A stretch of 64,000 nucleotides of DNA from JAFGOG01 sp034429215 (GCA_034429215.1 DAOUGI010000108.1:1-64000); one strand, 5' to 3'; shown: positions 26,178 to 34,048, counted from the first letter of the stretch. Numbers and translations are program-made. The notes: generated by a model from the letters alone, not told the origin.

Positions 26178-27394
26178 GCCTTCACCGCATCAACCACGCA
26201 CTCGATCTCCCGCCTGGTCAGCGACGACGCGGAGGGCAGATATAGCCCTCGCCGGCACAGGTCCTCGGCCACCGGATAGCGCTCGCCTTTATAGTCTGCG
26301 TAGTAGATCGGCTGGAGGTGCATCGGGATGAAAAAGGTCCGCGTCTCGATACCCCGCGCCGCCAGCCGCAGCCGCAGCTCATCACGGCTGATGCCAAACT
26401 CGTCTTCGACCAGCACGCCGTACATCCAGTACACGTTCTGAGCCCACGGCTCTTCGACCGGCGTCGTCAGGCCCGGCACGTCTCGCAGCAGAGAGGTGTA
26501 CAGAGCCGCATTCTCCCGCCGCCACGACACAAACTTGTCCATCTGCTCCGTCTGGGCCAGGCCCACCGCTGCCTGCATGTTGGTCAGCCGGAAGCTGTAG
26601 CCGATATATTTGTGCCAGAAGTGGCGCTCCTTGGAAAAGGCGTGATCGCGCAGGGTGCGCACCGTCTCGGCCAGCTCTGGGTTGTTGCTGGTGACCATGC
26701 CCCCCTCGCCGGTGGTGATAATCTTGTTGGCATAGAAGCTAAAGGCCGCGGCATCGCCCAGGCTGCCGCACGGCCGGCCCTTGTACAGCGCTCCGTGCGC
26801 CTCGGCGGCGTCCTCAACCACGTACAGGTTATGCCGTCGGGCGATCTCCCATACCACGTCCATGTCCACCGGGTGACCGTAGGTGTGGACCACACAGATC
26901 GCCTTTGTCCGAGGCGTGATCTTGGCCTCGACCTGGCTCAGGTCCATATTCCACGTCCGCCGCTCCGAATCGACCAGCACCGGTTTGGCTCCGGTATAGG
27001 ACACGGCATAAGCCGTAGCGATCATGGTGTGGGTGGGGATGATCACCTCATCGCCCGGCTCCAGCCCCAGTGCCGCCATGATCAGGTGCAGCGCCGCCGT
27101 GCCGCTGACGCAGGCAACGCCATAGCTGCAGCCCACCTTGCGACTGAACGACTGCTCGAACAGGTTGATATACTTGCCGGCCGACGAGATCCAGTTCGTG
27201 TTCAAGCAGTCCATCACGTAGCGGGTCTCGTTCCCCTCCAGCGCAGGCTCGCACACCGGGATGATCGTCCGCTCCATCTCCAGCTCCGAGATCGGAATGC
27301 GGGGGATCGATATCTTGAGTTCCGGCTCGTCGCCGGGGATCACCTCGGCCAGGTCGCCCAGCTCCTCCAACGTCAGTTCAACAGGTTTTAGCAT
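26165..27394 (-). CDS. DegT/DnrJ/EryC1/StrS-family PLP-dependent sugar aminotransferase (perosamine-synthase-like)
   Basis: 409 residues from the ATG at 27394, which has GGAG six bases upstream; an ATG four codons earlier (27406) lacks one. About 40 residues of acidic extension precede the family core. Core signatures are NWISSAGKYINLFEQSF, SGTAALHLIMAALGLEPGDEVIIPTHTM, VVEDAAEAHGA, and the PLP lysine in FYANKIITTGEGGM. Such enzymes aminate a 4-keto-6-deoxy-sugar nucleotide (for example to GDP-perosamine), supplying an amino sugar for the glycan cluster. Its last codons overlap the following GT39-like gene. Confidence 0.92.
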   Translation of the reverse strand: MLKPVELTLEELGDLAEVIPGDEPELKISIPRIPISELEMERTIIPVCEPALEGNETRYVMDCLNTNWISSAGKYINLFEQSFSRKVGCSYGVACVSGTAALHLIMAALGLEPGDEVIIPTHTMIATAYAVSYTGAKPVLVDSERRTWNMDLSQVEAKITPRTKAICVVHTYGHPVDMDVVWEIARRHNLYVVEDAAEAHGALYKGRPCGSLGDAAAFSFYANKIITTGEGGMVTSNNPELAETVRTLRDHAFSKERHFWHKYIGYSFRLTNMQAAVGLAQTEQMDKFVSWRRENAALYTSLLRDVPGLTTPVEEPWAQNVYWMYGVLVEDEFGISRDELRLRLAARGIETRTFFIPMHLQPIYYADYKGERYPVAEDLCRRGLYLPSASSLTRREIECVVDAVKACRS

Positions 27395-27433
27395 CTCATT
27401 CTCCATCTGTCATCATTCGCGCATCTTCCCATC

Positions 27434-27500
27434 TGTCATTCTGAGCGAAGCGAAGAATCTCTGTTCACCACAAGAGACCCTTCGCTCCGCTCAGGGTCAC
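27434..27500. repeat. Dispersed GAGCGAAGCGAAG-type repeat, two facing units
   Basis: GTCATTCTGAGCGAAGCGAA begins at 27435 and faces a diverged inverted unit GAGACCCTTCGCTCCGCTCA beginning at 27474. This is a repeat type common in environmental genomes (translations often read DPERSEG). It covers the last codons of the GT2 gene and provides its stop codon. Confidence 0.75.
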
Positions 27501-28212
27501 GGGCAAAACGCAAGCGCAATATCGTCACAACATATTTCCAGCCACGCGTAATATAGCCCATCGCGCTCGTCGCCGTCTTGGATTCGCCGCGCAGGCGGGG
27601 CGCGCAGTGGTAGGGCACCTCGCGCACAGTGAAACCGAGCCGTTGGGCGCGGGCCAGCAGGTCGATGCAATACTCACCATAGTCGCCGCGCAGTGGGATC
27701 CGGTCGAACACCGGGCGGCGCACGGCCATAAAACCGCTGGTATAGTCCTTCACCCGCCAACCGAGCAGCAGCGACGCCGCCAGGTTGATCGTCCGGCTGA
27801 ACAGTTGGCCGGTGAGCGAGCGGCCGTCATCGCGGCCGCCCCGCACATAGCGCGAGCCTGCCACCACGTCGGCCTGGCCGGTCGCCGCCAGCAGCGCCGG
27901 CAGCACCTCGGGCGGCATCGACAGGTCACAGTCCATCCAGGTCACCACCTCGCCCTGCGCCAGGCCGATGCCGGCCATCAGCGCCGAGGTCAGACCTCGC
28001 TCGTCCACACGCCGGAGCAGCCGGATGCGCGGCTCCTGCTCGGCCATAGCCTGCACTACCTGCCACGTCCCGTCGGGCGAATTGTCGTCGACGACGATCA
28101 CCTCCACCGGCTGCTGCACGCTGGTCAGCGTGCGCCCGATCAGCTCCTCGATATTCTCCCGCTCATTGTAGGTCGGCAGCACCACCGACACCAACCGATC
28201 CTTATCACCCAC
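27436..28212 (-). CDS. Family 2 glycosyltransferase (dolichol/polyprenyl-phosphate mannosyltransferase-like), repeat-derived C-terminus
   Basis: 258 residues from the GTG at 28212, which has GGAGGG about ten bases upstream; a longer ATG frame adds 23 Arg-rich residues that do not look like protein. GT-A motifs are VSVVLPTYNERENIEEL, VIVVDDNSPDGT, WMDCDLSMPPE (DxD) and DYTSGFMAVRR. The last 21 residues (starting RDPERSEGSL) are encoded by a dispersed repeat that also supplies the stop, so the native C-terminus may have been replaced. It likely makes a polyprenyl-phosphate sugar for the GT39-like enzymes nearby. Confidence 0.9.
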   Translation of the reverse strand: MGDKDRLVSVVLPTYNERENIEELIGRTLTSVQQPVEVIVVDDNSPDGTWQVVQAMAEQEPRIRLLRRVDERGLTSALMAGIGLAQGEVVTWMDCDLSMPPEVLPALLAATGQADVVAGSRYVRGGRDDGRSLTGQLFSRTINLAASLLLGWRVKDYTSGFMAVRRPVFDRIPLRGDYGEYCIDLLARAQRLGFTVREVPYHCAPRLRGESKTATSAMGYITRGWKYVVTILRLRFARDPERSEGSLVVNRDSSLRSE

Positions 28213-28279
28213 CCGTCGATCCCTCCGACACCTGCTTCTGGCGGTGGCCGTTGCTCCTAGTCTCCCGCCAAACGCCCGC

Positions 28280-28308
28280 ATTATACCTTAAGAGCGGGCA
28301 TGGAACAA
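28280..28308 (-). promoter_or_regulatory. Promoter for the GT2 / aminotransferase / GT39-like operon
   Basis: Minus strand TTGTTC (28303-28308), 17-bp spacer, TATAAT (28280-28285). It diverges from the plus-strand promoter at 28369-28397, with palindromic repeat copy 3 between them. Confidence 0.7.
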
Positions 28309-28309
28309 A

Positions 28310-28343
28310 AGACCTGGCAGGTTTTGTCAAACCTGCCAGGTCT
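28310..28343. repeat. 34-bp palindromic repeat, copy 3 (intergenic)
   Basis: AGACCTGGCAGGTTT (28310-28324) and AAACCTGCCAGGTCT (28329-28343) are perfect 15-bp arms around TGTC. Compared with copy 1, one A:T pair has become G:C in both arms, a compensatory change. The element lies between two divergent promoters. Confidence 0.92.
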
Positions 28344-28368
28344 ATCATGTCATACCCGGTGAAGCGGT

Positions 28369-28397
28369 TTGGCGCCGCGGCTCGGGTGTGATATACT
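28369..28397 (+). promoter_or_regulatory. Promoter for the radical SAM gene at 28407, apparently leaderless
   Basis: TTGGCG (28369-28374), 17-bp spacer, TATACT (28392-28397) with an extended TGn element. The ATG follows only 10 bases after the -10 box, so the transcript would begin at or within a few bases of the start codon. There is no room for a Shine-Dalgarno sequence. Confidence 0.7.
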
Positions 28398-28406
28398 CGC
28401 CAAGCT

Positions 28407-29834
28407 ATGAAAGTCTTGTTCATCGTCCAACAGATCGATTACGAGCCTCTCGGCATCATGCACCTATCCAGCGCCGTCAAGGCCGCCGGGCACGAGGTGC
28501 AGATGGCCGTGGGTTCTCGCCACGATCCCATATCCGTCGCCGGCCAGTTCCGGCCCGACGTGGTCGCCTACTCGGTCATCACCGGCTCGCAGCGCTACTA
28601 CCTGGAGATGAATCGCCGCCTCAAAGCTGCGCTGCCCGGTGTGTTTTCCATCTTTGGTGGACCGCACCCTACCTTCTTCCCCGAGATGGTCCAGGAGCCC
28701 GGCGTCGATGGCGTCTGCCGGGGAGAGGGCGAGCAGGCGCTAGTCGACCTGCTGGCTGCCCTGGCCGGCGGTGGCCCCGACGCGGCGCTGGGCGTGAGCA
28801 ACTGGTCCTTCTGCCGGAATGGGGATGTGATCGCCAACCCGGTGCGGCCCTACGTGGAAGACCTGGACAGTCTGCCTTTTCCCGATCGCACCCTGGTCTA
28901 CGAGCGCGACCCGGTCGCCGCGCGAGGCAAAATCAAGCACTTTCTTACGGGTCGCGGTTGCCCCTACAATTGCACCTATTGCTTCAACCATGCCCTGTCA
29001 GGCATCTACCGAGGCAAGGGCAGGCGTTTCCGGCAACGCAGCGTGGGCCACGTCATCGAAGAGATCCGTTGGGTGCGCGACCACTACCCGCTCGAGTTTG
29101 TCGTCTTTGTTGACGACACCTTTGTGCTGTCGAACGAGTGGCTGGCCGAGCTTGCGGAGCAATATCCCCGCCAGATCGGCATCCCCTTCTCCTGCAACAC
29201 GCGGGCCAATCTGGTCACCGCCGAACAGGTGCGGCTGCTCAAAGCGGCCGGCTGCCACTCGGCCAGCATGGGCGTCGAAAGCGGCAACGACCGCCTCCGC
29301 AACGACCTGCTCAAGCGGCAGATGAGCAAAGAGCAGATCCTGGAGGCGGCTCGGCTCTTGCGCGAAGGAGGGCTGAGCTTTGCCACGACGAGCATGATCG
29401 GCCTGCCCACCAGCACCCTGGAAAACGATTTCGAGACGTTGGCGCTGAACATCCAAATCAGGCCGGCCTACGCCCACGTCTTTATCTTCCAGCCCTATCC
29501 GCGCACCGAGCTGGGCGAGTTCACCCGCGAGCAGGGCTGGATGGGGAGCGTCGACGACATCGGCGAAGTCGCCTGGGACCACTCGGTCCTCAACTTTGAC
29601 GATGCGCACAAGCGGGGACTCGTGGTGCTCCAACGCTTCTTCGCCCTGGGCGTCGAGTTTCCTCGGCTGGTCCCCTGGATCAAGCGGATGCTGCGGCTGC
29701 CCGACAACCCCGTTTTCTGGCTTTTGAGCAAGCTGTGGCGAGGCTGGGCGATCAAGAGCCGGGTGCACCCGGTCAAGCTCAACCTGCGTGAGCTGCTGGA
29801 GACAGCCTGGCACTTTATGCGGCTCAAGGCCTAA
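28407..29834 (+). CDS. B12-binding radical SAM protein, paralogue of the one at 19754
   Basis: 475 residues. It shares with the 19754 protein the blocks FSIFGGPHPTFFPEM, GRGCPYNC (C185, C189, C192), VDDTFVLSNEWL, RANLVTAEQV, and the C-terminal WLLSKLWRGWAIKSR. The N-terminal B12-binding-like domain starts KVLFIVQQIDYEPLGIMHLSSAVKAAGH. It is transcribed alone from its own promoter, divergently from the GT2 operon. Probably a radical methyltransferase or related enzyme for an envelope lipid or glycan; substrate unknown. Confidence 0.9.
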   Translation: MKVLFIVQQIDYEPLGIMHLSSAVKAAGHEVQMAVGSRHDPISVAGQFRPDVVAYSVITGSQRYYLEMNRRLKAALPGVFSIFGGPHPTFFPEMVQEPGVDGVCRGEGEQALVDLLAALAGGGPDAALGVSNWSFCRNGDVIANPVRPYVEDLDSLPFPDRTLVYERDPVAARGKIKHFLTGRGCPYNCTYCFNHALSGIYRGKGRRFRQRSVGHVIEEIRWVRDHYPLEFVVFVDDTFVLSNEWLAELAEQYPRQIGIPFSCNTRANLVTAEQVRLLKAAGCHSASMGVESGNDRLRNDLLKRQMSKEQILEAARLLREGGLSFATTSMIGLPTSTLENDFETLALNIQIRPAYAHVFIFQPYPRTELGEFTREQGWMGSVDDIGEVAWDHSVLNFDDAHKRGLVVLQRFFALGVEFPRLVPWIKRMLRLPDNPVFWLLSKLWRGWAIKSRVHPVKLNLRELLETAWHFMRLKA

Positions 29835-29925
29835 GTCCGACCTCCGTTGCACGTTTTACTCGTTACGGTCAAAGATCCGGGCCGGCCAGCAGCCGATCGC
29901 CAGGTTGGGCCAGGTGGAGGGCAAC

Positions 29926-30300
29926 ATGCATGATAGGCAGACCAAGGGCCAGCTAGAGGCCAAGATTGCGGCGCTGGCCACCACATTCGAGCGGGAACAG
30001 ATGGGGCGGGGACCCAGTGAGGCGCGCGCCTGGATTATCGAAGACATGATCCTCATCCGTCTTAAGGGCGTGCTGACTCCTGCCGAGGAAAGGCTTAAAC
30101 CAGATTCGACAGGGCGACATTTGCTCAAGCAGGCGCGAACTCGCCTGCTAGAGACCAGTCGGGGTATTCTGGAAGAGGCGATCGAGACCTTGACCGGTGT
30201 ATCCACCATCAGCTTCCACTCTGATCTGAGCATTCGCACAGGGGAGCAGATCCTCCTCTTGACGCTGGCCGAGGACTTGGAGGCCCGCTTCCGCAAATAA
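29926..30300 (+). CDS. MpsC/DUF2294-family protein
   Basis: 124 residues from the ATG at 29926, which has GGAGG directly upstream; the frame is open further upstream without a good start. Family pattern: TKGQLEAKIAALATTFEREQMGRGP, IIEDMILIRLKGVLTPAE, LLKQARTRLLETSR, and ISFHSDLSIRTGEQILLLTL, of typical length. Related proteins are annotated as part of a sodium/bicarbonate (Mps) system or simply DUF2294; the role of this single copy is unclear. A terminator follows at 30336. Confidence 0.85.
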   Translation: MHDRQTKGQLEAKIAALATTFEREQMGRGPSEARAWIIEDMILIRLKGVLTPAEERLKPDSTGRHLLKQARTRLLETSRGILEEAIETLTGVSTISFHSDLSIRTGEQILLLTLAEDLEARFRK

Positions 30301-30335
30301 CAGCACAGACAACGCGTACAAGTAGGTGGGCCGCC

Positions 30336-30368
30336 AAGGCAATAACCCGCAACCAGGATTGCCTTTTT
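30336..30368 (+). terminator. Intrinsic terminator after the DUF2294 gene
   Basis: AAGGCAAT (30336-30343) pairs with ATTGCCTT (30358-30365) around a 14-base loop, followed by TTT. The T-run overlaps the -35 box of the next promoter. Confidence 0.65.
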
Positions 30369-30395
30369 GACAGACCGGCGCTCCTGTGCTAGAAT
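30367..30395 (+). promoter_or_regulatory. Strong sigma70-type promoter in the 534-base gap
   Basis: Perfect TTGACA (30367-30372), 17-bp spacer and TAGAAT (30390-30395). The same -35/-10 pair drives the DUF11 gene at 58954. No full-length protein gene follows directly. Confidence 0.8.
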
Positions 30396-30401
30396 CCTGG
30401 T

Positions 30402-30523
30402 AGTTCAACCGAATAGCCAATACGCGGCAGACAGGGAGGAGGATGAGCTTCCTTGCCGGGAGCTGATCAGCCGCCACGTAAGCCAACACGATGCCTCAGG
30501 ACCGGGCGCGTGCTGGCTTTTTT
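30402..30523 (+). ncRNA. Candidate small RNA or leader ending in an intrinsic terminator
   Basis: A transcript started by the promoter at 30367 would run about 120 bases to a stem AAGCCAACACG (30480-30490) / CGTGCTGGCTT (30509-30519), with one mismatch in 11 pairs, and a T6 run at 30518-30523. No convincing open frame with a ribosome-binding site lies inside, although GGGAGGAGGATGAGC at about 30435 could start a short peptide. It may be a free small RNA or a terminated leader of the decayed gene behind it. I recognise no known riboswitch class. Confidence 0.5.
30480..30523 (+). terminator. Terminator of the candidate small RNA
   Basis: Eleven-position stem with one mismatch, loop region 30491-30508, then TTTTTT. 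This makes the 30367-30523 interval a complete transcription unit. Confidence 0.72.
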
Positions 30524-30536
30524 GTTTGTCCCGCAC

Positions 30537-30741
30537 CAGTTTCCCGGCATTTTTGCCCGGGGGATATGGTGCACCATTGCCAGTCCGAGGCGACAACAGA
30601 AAGGTCTGTTGGGATGGCGAGATGTCTCTCGATTACGTCGATCCCGAGGAGCCGTTCCTGACCAGCACCGCCGGGTTCAAGACCTGCAACACCAGCCTGA
30701 TCAGCTATAACGACGTCGTGGTCACGCCCCTGACGGACTAA
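30537..30741 (+). pseudogene. Decayed 3' fragment of a LamG-like exoprotein gene (paralogue of 60659)
   Basis: Translated in one frame, about 30537-30580 gives FPGIFARGIWCTIA, matching LPGALTRGVWHTLV of the 60659 protein. After a frame change, 30603-30741 gives KVCWDGEMSLDY, DPEEPFLTSTAGFKT and ISYNDVVVTPL, matching KVWYDGELSLDF, DPKEPFLMGTVGLKT and ISYDNIIVTPL at the C-terminus of that protein. It still ends with a stop codon. The rest of the gene is gone. It is a remnant, not a functional gene. Confidence 0.8.
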
Positions 30742-30834
30742 CCGGCTTGGTGCCACGAAGGCAAATGCCCCTCGCTCCTGGCAAGCGGGGAACGTTTGCC
30801 GGGCAAAAGGCGGGAGGTATAGGAGAGAAACAGA
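30742..30834. other. Short gap before the PD40 protein gene
   Basis: Between the pseudogene and the next ATG the sequence contains CCCCTCGCTCCTGGCAAGCGGGG, which can fold into a weak hairpin, and the ribosome-binding sequence AGGAGAG at about 30820. The 30301-30834 gap as a whole holds a terminator, a promoter, a candidate small RNA and the pseudogene described separately. Confidence 0.5.
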
Positions 30835-32034
30835 ATGATGACAAGAAAACGATGGATCGCCGCAGGAGCCATTATGGCGGTGCTCTGCCTGGTGTTGGGT
30901 ACCATGGGCGTCGCCTTTGCGGCGCGGAACATCCCGGGGGTCGCTAGGCTATTCCGCGGCGACCCGCCCACACCCACTGTCATCCCGGTCGGAGAACGCA
31001 ACTTCGCCGGCCTCCTGTCTACGGCAACCCTCACGGCTTCACCCACCCCCACTGAGGCTCCGCCTAGCCCCACCTTCACACCTTCGGCCACGGCAACACC
31101 CGCCCAGCCCACCGATCCACCCGCGACGCCCATTCCCACATCCACCTGGACGCCCAGCCCTACGCCCCTACCTCCCACGGTCACGCCGCGGCCGCAGTGG
31201 ATCGCGTTTGAAAGCCAACGGGGCGAGCATAACGATTACGAGATCATGGTCATGGCTACCAACGGCTCGCGGCTGGCCAACCTGACCAGATCCTGGGCCG
31301 ACGACGTTGCCCCGGCCTGGTCGCCCGACGGCGGGTGGATTGCCTTCGTGTCGCTGCGCGACACGGCGTCGGGCAAGGCAGAGCTGGAGCCGGGCAACCT
31401 GTATATGCTGCCCTTTGACCCGGCGACCGGCCAGGCCGTGGGCGAGGCCGTGCGCCTGACCGATTTCCCCGGCGCCGAAGGCTGGCCGGCCTGGTCGCCC
31501 AACGGCAAAAAGATCGCCTTTCACGCCGACATCGACGGCAATTTCGACATCTGGATCATGAATGTAGACGGCACGGGGCTGGTCAACCTGACCCGAGATG
31601 GGGCCGAGGACAAATTCCCGGCCTGGTCGCCCGACGGCACCAAGATCGCCTTTGCCTCGATGCGCACTGGAAACCACGATATTTGGGTGATGAATGCCGA
31701 CGGTTCCAACCTGGTCAACCTGACAAAACACCCGGCCCGTGACCGCTACCCGATCTGGTCGCCCAACGGCAAGCAGATCACCTTCAACACCGACCGCGAC
31801 CGCAAGCAGGAGGTGTATATGATGAACAGCGATGGCAGCGGATTGAAGAACATCACCAACACGCCCAAGTATGACGAGGGGCTGGCGGAGTGGTCGCCCG
31901 ACGGCCGGCGGCTGGTGCTGTACAGCGAGCAACAGCACGACAAGGACATCTACATCGTCGATCTGAAAAGCGGCAAGTGGACAAACATCACCAATAGCCC
32001 GACCAGCGACGAGTACTGCGCCTGGTGGCCTTGA
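30835..32034 (+). CDS. Secreted TolB-like PD40 beta-propeller protein with Thr/Pro-rich stalk
   Basis: 399 residues; the start is one of two adjacent ATG codons, with AGGAGAG upstream. The N-terminus has a signal peptide or anchor (WIAAGAIMAVLCLVLGTMGVAFA). Residues about 45-120 are a Thr/Pro/Ser stalk. From 120 to the end there are about six PD40 repeats of the form PAWSPDGTKIAF-ASMRTGNHDIWVMNADGS-NLVNLT, as in TolB C-terminal propellers. It has no TolB N-terminal domain. Probably a surface or extracellular binding protein; the partner is unknown. Confidence 0.88.
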   Translation: MMTRKRWIAAGAIMAVLCLVLGTMGVAFAARNIPGVARLFRGDPPTPTVIPVGERNFAGLLSTATLTASPTPTEAPPSPTFTPSATATPAQPTDPPATPIPTSTWTPSPTPLPPTVTPRPQWIAFESQRGEHNDYEIMVMATNGSRLANLTRSWADDVAPAWSPDGGWIAFVSLRDTASGKAELEPGNLYMLPFDPATGQAVGEAVRLTDFPGAEGWPAWSPNGKKIAFHADIDGNFDIWIMNVDGTGLVNLTRDGAEDKFPAWSPDGTKIAFASMRTGNHDIWVMNADGSNLVNLTKHPARDRYPIWSPNGKQITFNTDRDRKQEVYMMNSDGSGLKNITNTPKYDEGLAEWSPDGRRLVLYSEQQHDKDIYIVDLKSGKWTNITNSPTSDEYCAWWP

Positions 32035-32113
32035 GCACCGGGCCGGCCGTTGAAAACAAGATGCTGGCGTCCGATCGTTCTGGGTAATTAACCTAAAGAA
32101 GGGAAAGAACACA

Positions 32114-33982
32114 ATGCATGAAAAAACGACGCAGTCTCGAAAACTCGACCACCGGCGCGGTCCGGCTGTACTGGCTCTGGGGTTGCTGATCGCACTTGCT
32201 ACCTTAACCATGACGATGTTGGCGGCAGCCCAGACACCACCGATAGCCGTATCCAAGACCGCCTCCCCCAACCAGGTACCGCGTGGCTCTATCGTCCTGT
32301 ATCAGGTCGACTTGCAGAACACCGGTGCCAGCTCGGTCGACCTGAACGCCATCACCGATACGCTGCCGGCCGGCTTTACGTTCGTGAGCATGGGCGCGGG
32401 CAGCGACATCACCCAATCCCCCGATGACCCCAACGCCAACCCAATCGTCTGGACCGGCCCCTTCCCGGTGGCAGCCGGCGCCACGCTGCACCTGAGATAC
32501 AACGTGGTGGCCAATGCTCCGGCCAGCCTCACGCCCTACAACAACTATGTGCAGGCCAAGCTGTCCACCGGCGAGACGGTCTTTGCCCTGACCGGGGTGA
32601 TCGTCCAGGGTCCGATTGTCACGGGCAGCAAGACGGTCAACCCTGCGACGGCATACGACCGGACGCCGGTCGACTATACGGTGACGCTGAACAACGAGGG
32701 GACGCTCGATGCGATCCTGGCTCCGATCGTCGACACACTGCCGGCGTACTTTCGCTTCGACCAGATGGTATCAGGCCCGCTGGGCGACCCGGCGATCTCT
32801 GGCGGCGGCAACACGCTGACGTGGGCCGGCCCGATCACCGTGACCCCTGGTGGGACGCTCCAGTTCACCTACCGGGTCACAGCCGACGGCACTGGCGGAC
32901 AGGCCTACCAGAACAGCGTCACGGCCACCTACGGCGATCTGACGGCCGGCCCGTTCAAGGCGACGGTGACCCTCCTGACCAAGAAAGAGTACGCCTACGT
33001 GCCGCTCGCCCTCAGAAACTGGAATCCAAACCCGCCGCCCCCGCCGCCGGTCTACAGGTTGGCCTATGAGAGCAAGCCCGGCGACAACTATGAGATATAC
33101 ACCATCGAATACGACGGCACCGACCTGGCCAACATCAGCAACCTGGCGGGCGGCGACATGGACCCGGATTGGTCGCCCGACGGCACGCGGGTCGCCTGGG
33201 TGCACTATGGCGGCAATGCCGAGATCTATGTAGCCAACGCCGACGGCACCGGCGCCCACAACGCCAGCAACTACACCGGCGACGACAGGGACCCGGAGTG
33301 GTCGCCCGATGGAAGCCAGATCCTTTTTCGCAGCGACCGTGACGGCAGGTGGGATATCTTTGTCATGAACGCCGACGGCTCGAATCAGCGCAAGCTGACC
33401 GGCGCGCGGTCGTGCACCAGCACGGCGTCCCGGTGGTCGCCGAGCGGCGCCAAGATCGGGTTCATCTGCGGCCTGGACAAGCAGGCAGAGTTGTTCATGA
33501 TGAACCCGGACGGCAGCAATACGGTCAGGTTGACCGACGACACCGACGAAGATCGCGCGCCAGACTGGTCACCCGACAGCACCCGCATCGTCTATGTTCG
33601 CGTTCCAGACGATGATGACAGCGAAATCTGGGTGGTCGAGGTGAGCAGCGTTACGCGCACCCGGCTGACGACCAACGAGGTAGATGATTTCGCGCCGATC
33701 TTCTCACCGGACGGGACCAAGATCGTGTTCGCCCACGAGTACAGCGACTCGGAGATCACGGTGATGAACGCCGATGGCAGCGGCATGACCAACCTGAGCA
33801 ACTCGCCCGGCGGCGATTTTCTCCCGCAGTGGTCGCCCGATGGGACCCTGATCGCGTTCATCTCCAACCGTGACGGCAACAAGGAGCTGTACGTCATGCG
33901 CGCCGATGGCTCGAACCAGTTCCGCCTCACTTCTACCAGTACCGACGAGTCCAACTTTGACTGGTGGCCGGTGACGCCCTAG
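32114..33982 (+). CDS. Secreted protein with two DUF11 domains and a PD40 beta-propeller
   Basis: 622 residues. After a signal peptide (residues 16-38, GLLIALATLTMTMLAAAQ), two DUF11 beta-sandwich domains follow (about 40-160 and 165-290) with the SKTASPNQVPRGS / ITDTLPAGFTFVSM and PVDYTVTLNNEG / PIVDTLPAYF signatures. A junction AYVPLALRNW and a Pro run lead into six or seven PD40 repeats (WSPDGTRVAW, VMNADGSN). It lies behind the other PD40 gene and ends at a strong terminator. Probably an adhesin-like or structural surface protein. Confidence 0.88.
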   Translation: MHEKTTQSRKLDHRRGPAVLALGLLIALATLTMTMLAAAQTPPIAVSKTASPNQVPRGSIVLYQVDLQNTGASSVDLNAITDTLPAGFTFVSMGAGSDITQSPDDPNANPIVWTGPFPVAAGATLHLRYNVVANAPASLTPYNNYVQAKLSTGETVFALTGVIVQGPIVTGSKTVNPATAYDRTPVDYTVTLNNEGTLDAILAPIVDTLPAYFRFDQMVSGPLGDPAISGGGNTLTWAGPITVTPGGTLQFTYRVTADGTGGQAYQNSVTATYGDLTAGPFKATVTLLTKKEYAYVPLALRNWNPNPPPPPPVYRLAYESKPGDNYEIYTIEYDGTDLANISNLAGGDMDPDWSPDGTRVAWVHYGGNAEIYVANADGTGAHNASNYTGDDRDPEWSPDGSQILFRSDRDGRWDIFVMNADGSNQRKLTGARSCTSTASRWSPSGAKIGFICGLDKQAELFMMNPDGSNTVRLTDDTDEDRAPDWSPDSTRIVYVRVPDDDDSEIWVVEVSSVTRTRLTTNEVDDFAPIFSPDGTKIVFAHEYSDSEITVMNADGSGMTNLSNSPGGDFLPQWSPDGTLIAFISNRDGNKELYVMRADGSNQFRLTSTSTDESNFDWWPVTP

Positions 33983-34007
33983 ACAGCGTAGAGACGTCAA
34001 AGTGCTA

Positions 34008-34048
34008 GAAGGTAAGAGCTCCACACGGGGCTCTTACCTTCAGCTTTC
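34008..34048 (+). terminator. Intrinsic terminator after the DUF11-PD40 gene
   Basis: GAAGGTAAGAGC (34008-34019) and GCTCTTACCTTC (34030-34041) form a perfect 12-bp stem with a 10-base loop; a pyrimidine-rich AGCTTTCCCCTTT stretch follows. Confidence 0.85.

Noticed and set aside
30367..30741. A 124-codon open frame covering the candidate small RNA and the remnant
   Set aside because: It has no ribosome-binding site, crosses a terminator, and only its end matches a protein family, with part of the match in another frame.
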